In this document: positions 9,163 to 16,314 of the stretch, piece after piece
Numbering within the stretch: position 1 is the stretch's first letter
How the letters are laid out: every line of letters begins with the position of its first letter
DNA from: Marinobacter sp. THAF197a
GTDB lineage: Bacteria; Pseudomonadota; Gammaproteobacteria; Pseudomonadales; Oleiphilaceae
Direction: 5' to 3'
NCBI RefSeq assembly: GCF_009363275.1
Contig: NZ_CP045324.1
Coordinates: forward strand, 1,674,001 to 1,738,000
Length of the DNA stretch: 64,000 nt
The notes under the pieces: model-generated
What the model saw: the letters and a program-made list of their open reading frames with translations, nothing else
What the model was told of the DNA's origin: nothing
Databases searched by the model: none
Program-made: the position numbers and the translations under genes

Positions 9163-10362
9163 ATGAATCGTCGAACTTTTATTCGCAGCACGCTCGCCGC
9201 TTCGGTAATGGCCGCCACCCTGGGCGCCGGATCACCCGCATTCGCGGGTATTGAAGAAGGCAAACTGCTGATCTGGATTAACGGTGACAAAGGCTACAAC
9301 GGCCTGCAGGAGGTGGGCGACTGGTTCACCGAAGAGACCGGCATTCCGGTGGAGGTGGCTCATCCGGACAGCGCCACCGACAAGTTCCAGCAATCGGCCG
9401 CGACCGGAAACGGCCCGGACATTTTCATCTGGGCCCACGACCGTTTCGGCGAATGGGCGCAGAGCGGCATTATTTCTGAAATCCAGCCCTCCCAGAATGT
9501 CATTGATGCCAACTACGACTTTACCTGGGAAGCCGTCACCGTCGACGGCAAGATGTACGGCTACCCGATGGCCGTTGAGTCCATCGGCCTGATCTACAAC
9601 CGGGATTTGCTGCCGGAGCCGCCCGCCTCGTTTGAAGACATCCCCGCGATTCACAAGAAACTGGCAGAGGATGGCAAGCGAGCCATCCTGTGGGATTACA
9701 ACAACACCTACTTCACCTGGCCGATGCTGGCCGCCGCTGGCGGTTATATCTTTGGCGAGAATGGCGACGGTAGCGTTAATGTGAAGGATACCGGCGTGAA
9801 CAACGACGGTGCCATGAAAGGTGCCAAGGCCCTGGCGATGCTGATCGAGGAGGGCGTCATGCCCCGTGGGGCAGATTACAGTGCCATGGAATCCTCGTTT
9901 AACAAAGGCGAGACGGCGATGATGATCAATGGCCCCTGGGCCTGGGCCAACCTCCGCAAGAGCGGTATCAATTTTGGGGTGGCTACCATTCCGGCGATTG
10001 ACGGCAAACCTGGCAAGCCCATGGTTGGTGTAATGGCCGCCACTCTGAATTCTGCAAGCCCCAATAAGGACCTGGCCGTTGAGTTCCTTGAGAACTACGC
10101 GCTGTCGGTGAAAGGCCTGAAGATGGTGAACGACGATGTTCCCCTGGGTGCTGTGGCCAACAGGGAATTCATGGAGGAACTGTCCTCCGATGACAACATC
10201 AAGGCTACCTTCGAGAACGCCCGCTTGGGTGAGCCCATGCCTAACGTACCGGCCATGGGTGCGTTCTGGTCTTCCATGGGGCCGGCACTTCAGAACATTA
10301 CCTCTGGACGCCAGTCCGTGGAAGACGCCCTCAACTCCGCGGCCCAGCGCATTACCCGCTGA
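9163..10362 (+). CDS. malE: Maltose/maltodextrin-binding protein
   Basis: The periplasmic receptor that delivers maltose and maltodextrins to the MalFGK transporter. I chose the ATG at 9163 (399 residues) since it opens an export signal, NRRTFIRSTLAASVMAATL followed by AGSPAFAG. The mature part reads EEGKLLIWINGDKGYNGLQEV, the classic MalE start, followed by VEVAHPDSATDKFQ and a GNGPDIFIWAHDRFGEWA segment, both typical of the family. The signal has two arginines before TFI, so it resembles a Tat signal as well as a Sec signal. It is the first gene of malE-malF-malG and is separated from malF by 109 bp of stem-loops. Confidence 0.95.
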   Translation: MNRRTFIRSTLAASVMAATLGAGSPAFAGIEEGKLLIWINGDKGYNGLQEVGDWFTEETGIPVEVAHPDSATDKFQQSAATGNGPDIFIWAHDRFGEWAQSGIISEIQPSQNVIDANYDFTWEAVTVDGKMYGYPMAVESIGLIYNRDLLPEPPASFEDIPAIHKKLAEDGKRAILWDYNNTYFTWPMLAAAGGYIFGENGDGSVNVKDTGVNNDGAMKGAKALAMLIEEGVMPRGADYSAMESSFNKGETAMMINGPWAWANLRKSGINFGVATIPAIDGKPGKPMVGVMAATLNSASPNKDLAVEFLENYALSVKGLKMVNDDVPLGAVANREFMEELSSDDNIKATFENARLGEPMPNVPAMGAFWSSMGPALQNITSGRQSVEDALNSAAQRITR

Positions 10363-10381
10363 TCGCCTGTGATTGTGCCGT

Positions 10382-10455
10382 GGCAGGGTAACGCCTGCCC
10401 GGCCTGTCATGCCGGACCCTGAGTGATGAAGCCGTTGCCCCGAGGCGACGGCAAC
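10382..10455 (+). repeat. Three tandem stem-loops between malE and malF
   Basis: Three small inverted repeats follow one another in the malE-malF gap: GGCAGG/CCTGCC at 10382-10399, CCGGC/GCCGG at 10399-10415 and GTTGCC/GGCAAC at 10434-10455. None is followed by a T-run, so they are not standard terminators. In enterobacteria the same gap carries REP hairpins that protect the malE message and lower malF expression. A similar role here is inferred from position. Confidence 0.6.
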
Positions 10456-10471
10456 CTACAGGCTGACTACA

Positions 10472-12013
10472 ATGATAACGGAAACCCTGTCTCCCTCCGC
10501 GACTGATAGCAGACACTCCATGACACGAGTATTCCTGAAGTGGGGCACGCTGGCGGCATTGCTGATAGCGGCGCTCTACCTGATCCTGGCGTTGTACGCC
10601 CAGCGCGAATTTGTGTTCGCCATGTTGTTTCTGGTGCTGACCGCCTCTGCCGTGGCAGTGTTTGTCAGCCGGAAACTCTATGCGCATCGTTACATATTTC
10701 CGGCGGTCGCCGGTATGGGCGTCTTTGTGATCTTCCCGCTGATGTACACAGTGGGCATCGGTTTCACCAATTACAGCGCCAGCAATCTTCTGAGCTTTGA
10801 CCAGGTGAAAGAAAACCTGCTTGGCCGGACCTATCAATCCGAGTCGGTTCGCTATGACTACCAGCTGTTTCAGACGGATCAAGGCTATGTCCTGTACCTG
10901 GACGGCGTCCATCAGGACCTGGTGTCGCCCCCCATTGAACTGGGAACGGAAGAGTCCCGTTTTCCGGTATTGCCATCGGCGGACCTCCCGGAGGGCGAGC
11001 CTCTGGCCATCCGCGACATCATCCAGCTGCGGAGCGACCTGTCGAAGCTGAAGCTGGTCACCGAAGATGGCCGGGAGCTGAGCCTGGCGAGTCTGCGCTC
11101 CTTCGCGGCGATACACAGCCGGTTTACGCTGCACGATAACGAAACCCTGACCAATAACGAAACCGGCGTGACCTACTTTCCGGACCACGAGACGGGGTTC
11201 TACCGTGACGCCGATGGCAATGCCATTTCTCCGGGCTGGACAGTCAATATTGGCTGGGACAATTATCTGAAAGTGGTGAGCGACCCCAGTATTCGCGGGC
11301 CCTTTTTGCAGATTTTTGTCTGGACGCTGTCGTTCGCCCTGGCGACGGTGGTGTTTACCCTGGCGCTTGGGCTGGTACTAGCCAATCTGCTGCAGTGGGA
11401 CCAGATTCGAGGCAAGGGTTTTTACCGCACGATGCTGATATTGCCTTATGCGGTGCCCGCCTTCATCTCGATTCTGGTATTCAAAGGTCTGTTCAACCAG
11501 AACTTCGGGGAGATCAACCTGGTTCTGGAAGGTTTATTCGGTGTTCGCCCGGACTGGTTCAGTGATCCGGCCCTGGCCCGTTCGATGATTCTTATCGTCA
11601 ACACCTGGCTGGGTTATCCCTACATGATGCTGTTGTGCATGGGGCTGTTGCAGGCCATCCCCCGGGATCTCTACGAGGCCTCGGCAATGGATGGAGCCGG
11701 GCCCATCAGCAATCTGTTCAACATCACTCTGCCACTGATTATCAAACCGCTAACGCCGTTGCTGATTGCCAGTTTTGCGTTCAACTTCAACAACTTTGTT
11801 CTGATTGCCCTGTTGACCGGTGGCGCACCGGATATTATCGGAGCCAGCACGCCCGCTGGCACAACCGATTTGCTGGTGAGTTACACCTATCGCATTGCAT
11901 TCCAGGATTCCGGGCAGAATTTCGGGCTGGCGGCTGCCATCGCCACAGCGATCTTCCTGGTGGTTGGCGCGCTGTCGCTGATCAACCTGAAACTGTCCAA
12001 GGTCAAGGTATAA
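10472..12013 (+). CDS. malF: Maltose ABC transporter permease
   Basis: An inner-membrane subunit of the maltose/maltodextrin importer. The 513-residue length fits MalF, which is longer than MalG because of a large periplasmic loop; here that loop covers roughly residues 100-260, after three N-terminal membrane spans. The cytoplasmic EAA loop that docks on MalK reads EASAMDGAGPISNLFNITLP near residue 408. The ribosome site before the ATG at 10472 is weak, and an internal ATG at 10520 is an alternative start. It lies 10 bp before malG, so the two are co-translated. Confidence 0.94.
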   Translation: MITETLSPSATDSRHSMTRVFLKWGTLAALLIAALYLILALYAQREFVFAMLFLVLTASAVAVFVSRKLYAHRYIFPAVAGMGVFVIFPLMYTVGIGFTNYSASNLLSFDQVKENLLGRTYQSESVRYDYQLFQTDQGYVLYLDGVHQDLVSPPIELGTEESRFPVLPSADLPEGEPLAIRDIIQLRSDLSKLKLVTEDGRELSLASLRSFAAIHSRFTLHDNETLTNNETGVTYFPDHETGFYRDADGNAISPGWTVNIGWDNYLKVVSDPSIRGPFLQIFVWTLSFALATVVFTLALGLVLANLLQWDQIRGKGFYRTMLILPYAVPAFISILVFKGLFNQNFGEINLVLEGLFGVRPDWFSDPALARSMILIVNTWLGYPYMMLLCMGLLQAIPRDLYEASAMDGAGPISNLFNITLPLIIKPLTPLLIASFAFNFNNFVLIALLTGGAPDIIGASTPAGTTDLLVSYTYRIAFQDSGQNFGLAAAIATAIFLVVGALSLINLKLSKVKV

Positions 12014-12023
12014 GGAGCTTCCC

Positions 12024-12914
12024 ATGGCGATGGTTCAACCGCGCTCCACTAAATACCGTGTGCTGGCATCCCATCTGGGCATGCTGGCATTTATCGCGGT
12101 GATTCTGTTCCCGCTGCTGATGGTGATCTCCATCTCCTTCCGCAGCGGTAACTTTGCCTCCGGTAGCCTGTTGCCGGAGAATCCCTCGCTGGAACACTGG
12201 TATCTGGCGCTGGGTATTCCCTACACAGACGACGCCGGCATTACTACCCAACCGCCGTTTCCTGTGCTGCTCTGGCTCTGGAATTCAATCAAGGTGGCGG
12301 TGGTTTCGTCCATTCTGATTCTGGCATTGTCTACCACCAGTGCCTATGCCTTCGCCCGCATGCGGTTTGCGGGCAAAGGCGCAGTACTCAAATCCATGCT
12401 GATCTTTCAGATGTTCCCGCCGGTGCTGTCCCTGGTGGCGCTGTATGCGTTGTTCGACCAGATCGGCAATCATGTCAGCTGGCTGGGTTTGAATACCCAT
12501 GGTGCCGTCATCGTGGCCTCTCTGGGCGGCATGGCGCTGCACATCTGGACGATTAAAGGCTACTTCGATTCCATCGACCGGTCGCTGGAGGAAGCCGCCA
12601 TCGTTGACGGTGCCACCACCTGGCAGGCATTCCGCTACATCCTGTTGCCGTTGTCGGTGCCGATTCTGGTGGTGGTGTTCATCCTGGCGTTCATCATGAC
12701 CATCATGGAATACCCGATGGCCTCGGTGCTGCTGGTGGATACCAACAAGCTGACCCTGGCGGTGGGTGCTCAGCAGTACCTGTACGAGCAGAACTACCTG
12801 TGGGGCGACTTTGCCGCGGCGGCGGTGTTGTCTGGTCTGCCGATCACCGTGATTTTTCTGTATTGCCAGAAGTGGATTGTCGGCGGGCTGACCGCCGGTG
12901 GTGTCAAAGGCTAG
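12024..12914 (+). CDS. malG: Maltose ABC transporter permease
   Basis: The second membrane subunit of the importer, 296 residues, with about six membrane spans starting at residue 16 (LGMLAFIAVILFPLLMVIS). The EAA loop is clear: EEAAIVDGATTWQAFRYILL near residue 190. The ATG at 12024 has an AAGGAG site, ten bases after the malF stop. A strong terminator follows 110 bp downstream, ending the malEFG unit. The partner ATPase malK is not in this unit but on the facing strand. Confidence 0.95.
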   Translation: MAMVQPRSTKYRVLASHLGMLAFIAVILFPLLMVISISFRSGNFASGSLLPENPSLEHWYLALGIPYTDDAGITTQPPFPVLLWLWNSIKVAVVSSILILALSTTSAYAFARMRFAGKGAVLKSMLIFQMFPPVLSLVALYALFDQIGNHVSWLGLNTHGAVIVASLGGMALHIWTIKGYFDSIDRSLEEAAIVDGATTWQAFRYILLPLSVPILVVVFILAFIMTIMEYPMASVLLVDTNKLTLAVGAQQYLYEQNYLWGDFAAAAVLSGLPITVIFLYCQKWIVGGLTAGGVKG

Positions 12915-13023
12915 CTTTGTTGTTGCTCTCAGGGCCCGCGAGGGCCCGCTCTCCCAGGCCGTAGCGGAAGATCCCGCACGGCTTCCTTACGCGACCTGCG
13001 TCTTCCCGCGTTATCTTTCGCGA

Positions 13024-13064
13024 CCCGGTCAGAGTTATCCCCCCTGCTGACCGGGCTTTTTTTT
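13024..13064 (+). terminator. Intrinsic terminator of malEFG
   Basis: A perfect 9-bp stem (CCCGGTCAG at 13024-13032 pairing with CTGACCGGG at 13047-13055) is followed by C and eight T residues. It is a classical rho-independent terminator about 110 bp after the malG stop. Confidence 0.9.
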
Positions 13065-13122
13065 GTGGACTTAACAGGATGGTGCGCAGCCCCTTGATTC
13101 CGGTTGCCTATCGCCTGATGTA

Positions 13123-13237
13123 GCGCGCCCATGTGGGAGGCCCTTTCCAAAACCGTGCGGAGCCAGGGATGGCGGAGCCGAGCGTACAGGGATGTATTCA
13201 CAGCGTGTTTTGGAAAGGGCCTCCCACATGGGCGTGC
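13123..13237. repeat. 115-bp inverted-repeat element (REP/MITE-like)
   Basis: Two 31-nt arms (13123-13153 and 13207-13237) are reverse complements with one mismatch. They flank a 53-nt centre in which CAGGGATG occurs twice. There is no reading frame of interest. It lies between the malEFG terminator and the facing malK terminator, a convergent gap where such elements commonly sit. The size and long near-perfect arms suggest a dispersed palindromic repeat or non-autonomous element, but only one copy is in this window. Confidence 0.75.
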
Positions 13238-13274
13238 GGCCGGCTGTCACCAGTGAGGTCAAGGTAGGGGGCAC

Positions 13275-13299
13275 AAAAAAGCCGGTAACGAATACCGGC
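13275..13299 (-). terminator. Intrinsic terminator of the malK unit
   Basis: Read on the minus strand, GCCGGTA pairs with TACCGGC (13281-13299) and six T residues follow (13275-13280). It lies 44 bp past the malK stop and faces the malEFG terminator. Confidence 0.85.
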
Positions 13300-13342
13300 C
13301 AAGGAGAGTGTACTGCAGATCAAATCAGAAGCGGGCAGGGCC

Positions 13343-14458
13343 CTAGAAGTCGATGCACGGTTCCCGATAGAGGCGGGGGCAGGCGGCGCCGTCTTCCCGG
13401 AACAGATGGCACTTGTTGGCATTCAGCCCCAGTGTCATGGGTGCGCCTTCCTGAACGGGGTTACCGCCATCGGTGCGCATGGTCAGCACGCCCTCCACGT
13501 TGTTAACGTCGAGGTGCACCAGGGTCTGATAACCCAGACGCTCGACAACGTGAACCTCACCTTGCAGGTACATGTCGGCCTCCTGGTCTTCGGTCAGGTG
13601 TTCCGGACGTATACCCAGAGTGACGTTTTCGCCCTCAAGCAGGTTATGACCATTCACCGGCAATTCCAGCTGATGGTCACCCGGCAGGGTCACGGTGACC
13701 GACTGGTTACTGGCAGAAGCCACCTGGCAGTCGATGAAGTTCATCTTCGGTGAGCCGATAAAGCCCGCCACAAAGCGGGTGGCCGGATAGTGGTAGAGTT
13801 CCATGGGCTTGCCCACCTGGGCAATGCAGCCGTTATCCAAAGCCACGATTTTGTCGGCCATGGTCATGGCTTCCACCTGATCGTGGGTGACATAAATCAT
13901 GGTGGCGCCCAGGCGTTTGTGCAGACGTGATATTTCGATCCGCATCTGAACGCGCAGCGAGGCATCCAGGTTGGACAGCGGCTCGTCAAACAGGAACACC
14001 GCCGGCTCCCGAACGATGGTACGGCCGATGGCGACCCGCTGGCGTTGGCCGCCAGACAGGTCTTTGGGCTTGCGCTCCAGGAGCTTGTCCAGTTGCAGCA
14101 GGGTGGCGGCGTCCTGAACCCTCCGGTTGATTTCGTCCTTGTGGGTTTTCGCGAGCTTCAGGCCGAAGGCCATGTTCTCCGCCACATCCATGTGGGGGTA
14201 GAGGGCGTAAGACTGGAAGACCATGCCCACTTCCCGTTCTTTGGGGGGCAGGTCATTCACCCGGCCATTTCCGATGTACAAGTCGCCGGTGGTTATGTCC
14301 TCCAGCCCGGCAATCATTCGCAGCAGTGTCGACTTGCCGCAGCCGGAGGGGCCGACGAACACCACAAACTCGCCGTCATCGATGTCCAGGTTCACGTTCT
14401 TGGTTACCTGGGCGTCGTCATAGCTTTTACAGATATTTCTCAGGGTTACACTGGCCAT
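13343..14458 (-). CDS. malK: Maltose ABC transporter ATPase
   Basis: The ATP-hydrolysing subunit that powers MalFG. At 371 residues it has an ABC domain (about 1-235) with Walker A GPSGCGKST near residue 37, signature LSGGQRQRVAIGR near 134 and Walker B VFLFDEPLSNLDA near 154. A C-terminal regulatory domain with a LGIRPEHL motif near 288 follows. It belongs to the MalK/UgpC-type carbohydrate ATPases; assignment to maltose rests on the neighbouring malEFG and alpha-glucosidase. It follows the alpha-glucosidase by 31 bp on the same strand. In enterobacteria MalK also restrains MalT; whether that holds here is unknown. Confidence 0.93.
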   Translation of the reverse strand: MASVTLRNICKSYDDAQVTKNVNLDIDDGEFVVFVGPSGCGKSTLLRMIAGLEDITTGDLYIGNGRVNDLPPKEREVGMVFQSYALYPHMDVAENMAFGLKLAKTHKDEINRRVQDAATLLQLDKLLERKPKDLSGGQRQRVAIGRTIVREPAVFLFDEPLSNLDASLRVQMRIEISRLHKRLGATMIYVTHDQVEAMTMADKIVALDNGCIAQVGKPMELYHYPATRFVAGFIGSPKMNFIDCQVASASNQSVTVTLPGDHQLELPVNGHNLLEGENVTLGIRPEHLTEDQEADMYLQGEVHVVERLGYQTLVHLDVNNVEGVLTMRTDGGNPVQEGAPMTLGLNANKCHLFREDGAACPRLYREPCIDF

Positions 14459-14489
14459 AGCGTTTATCTTCTTGTTCGATGGTCACCCG

Positions 14490-16103
14490 TCAGAGCCTGG
14501 CGATTTCAATACCCCAGGGCCCCAGTTTCAGTTGTTTGCCGTGCCATTGACCGCCGATGAAATCGGGGGTTCCGGTCATGGGAGAGCCTTGCGCCGGCAG
14601 CGTCACGGTATTTCCGGTCTCGCTCAGGTTCAGAACAATGACCAGGCGTTCCTCGCCGAGACTCCTGACGAACACCAGTGTGTCCTTCGGGCTCTTGAGG
14701 AATTCGATGTCTCCTTCCAGCAGGACAGCCTGCTCCCGACGCCAGCCCAGAAAACTCCGGTAGGCGGTGAGCACGGAATTATCTTCGGCATGCTGCAGGG
14801 CAACGGCGGCGTTGTAATGATCATCATACACGGGCAGCCAGGGGCTGGTGCTGGAAAAGCCGCCGTGGGTTTCTTCGTGGTGCCAGACCATGGGAGTCCT
14901 GCAGCCGTCCCGGCCCTTGTACTCTGGCCAGAAGTTGATGCCGTAAGGGTCCACGAGGTCTTCGTACTGGAGCTCCGCTTCGGTCAGGCCAAGCTCTTCA
15001 CCCTGGTAGATGCACACGCTGCCCCGCAGTGTCAGCAACATGGCCATGTAGGCTTTAAGTTGTTGTTCCGAGCGGGCCTGCCAGCGCGTGGCCACCCGTG
15101 CCACATCGTGGTTGCCAATAGCCCAGCACGGCCAGCCGTCGGTCAGTTTCTGTTCAATGGTGTCCACGGTCTTGCGGAAAAAGTCGGCACCATGTTGCTC
15201 GGTCAGCAGGTCAAACGAGTAGGCCATGTGCAGCTTGTCACCGCCACTGGTGTAGTCCGCCATGGTCTGCAACGAATCATCATCGCCGATCTCGCCCACG
15301 GTCGTGGTGCCCGGGTACTGATCCAGCAGCACGCGTAGCCGTTTCAGGAACGTCAGGTTCTCCGGCTGGGTTTTGTCATGCTTGTGATGCTGGTAGGCGT
15401 AGGGGTTTTCCTTGCGAACACCGATGGAGCCTTCCTGCAATGCCTTGCTTGGCGGGTTGTCTCGCAGCTTGCGGTCATGGAAGCAGAAGTTGATGGCGTC
15501 CAGGCGGAACCCGTCAACTCCCCGGTCCAGCCAGAATTTCACATCGGACAGCACCTGTTCCTGAACCTCCGGGTTGTGGAAGTTCAGGTCTGGCTGACTG
15601 GCCAGGAAGTTGTGCAGGTAGTACTGCTTGCGGCGACTGTCCCAGGCCCAGGAGGAACCGCCGAACACGGACAGCCAGTTGTTGGGCGGAGAGCCGTCTG
15701 GCTTGGGATCGGCCCACACATACCAGTCGGCTTTTGGATTGTCCCGGGACTGGCGACTTTCCACAAACCAGGGGTGTTGGTCGGAAGAGTGGCTCAGCAC
15801 CTGGTCGATCATGATCTTCAGGCCCCGCTTGTGGGCTTCGGCGATCAGTTCATCGAAATCTTTCAGGGTTCCGAATATCGGGTCGACATTGCGGTAGTCA
15901 GAGACGTCGTATCCAAAGTCTTTCATCGGAGAGGTGAAAAACGGGGACAGCCAGATGGCATCCACATTCAGGCTGGCGATGTAGTCCAGCTTGGCGGTTA
16001 CCCCGGGCAGGTCGCCCACTCCGTCGCCGTTGGAGTCATAGAAACTGCGTGGATACACTTGATAGATAACGGCGCCACGCCACCAGTCCGGATTTCTGCT
16101 CAT
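14490..16103 (-). CDS. Alpha-glucosidase / oligo-1,6-glucosidase family (GH13)
   Basis: A cytoplasmic enzyme (no signal peptide) that releases glucose from imported maltose and maltodextrins, supplying Glk and the Entner-Doudoroff genes. The 537-residue product starts with WWRGAVIYQVYPRSFYDSNG, typical of GH13 alpha-glucosidases. It has GFRLDAINF near residue 205 (nucleophile Asp), TTVGEIGDDD near 267 (acid/base Glu) and AIGNHDVAR near 329 (third Asp). It is the first gene of an alpha-glucosidase-malK unit and follows malT on the same strand after 211 bp. Preference for alpha-1,4 or alpha-1,6 links cannot be told from sequence alone. Confidence 0.93.
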   Translation of the reverse strand: MSRNPDWWRGAVIYQVYPRSFYDSNGDGVGDLPGVTAKLDYIASLNVDAIWLSPFFTSPMKDFGYDVSDYRNVDPIFGTLKDFDELIAEAHKRGLKIMIDQVLSHSSDQHPWFVESRQSRDNPKADWYVWADPKPDGSPPNNWLSVFGGSSWAWDSRRKQYYLHNFLASQPDLNFHNPEVQEQVLSDVKFWLDRGVDGFRLDAINFCFHDRKLRDNPPSKALQEGSIGVRKENPYAYQHHKHDKTQPENLTFLKRLRVLLDQYPGTTTVGEIGDDDSLQTMADYTSGGDKLHMAYSFDLLTEQHGADFFRKTVDTIEQKLTDGWPCWAIGNHDVARVATRWQARSEQQLKAYMAMLLTLRGSVCIYQGEELGLTEAELQYEDLVDPYGINFWPEYKGRDGCRTPMVWHHEETHGGFSSTSPWLPVYDDHYNAAVALQHAEDNSVLTAYRSFLGWRREQAVLLEGDIEFLKSPKDTLVFVRSLGEERLVIVLNLSETGNTVTLPAQGSPMTGTPDFIGGQWHGKQLKLGPWGIEIARL

Positions 16104-16314
16104 CTTGCCTCACTTACACCCTGGTGGTGAAAAGTTCTTGTTGTGCGATGGAGGCGAATCCCCACCGATCAATACACCTGCCATGGTGCGATGTTGCCTT
16201 GGGTGGTTCATCCTCCTGCCCGTGTTTTTGTCGGCGTAGCCGGGGGGAGGAGGGGGGCGTAGCGGGGCGTATGGGGTAGTAGTGGGCGTGAAGGGCGGAG
16301 GAGCCGAGACCGGC
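16104..16314. promoter_or_regulatory. Alpha-glucosidase-malK promoter region with candidate MalT boxes
   Basis: GGGGAGGAGG at 16244-16253 matches the MalT box consensus GGGGA(T/G)GAGG at all ten positions. On the minus strand 16212-16221 reads GGGCAGGAGG, nine of ten, oriented toward the alpha-glucosidase gene. A looser GGGGTAGTAG lies at 16273-16282. The matches are seen. Binding is inferred from the MalT-type gene next door, and the stretch is G-rich, which raises the chance of accidental matches. Confidence 0.5.
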
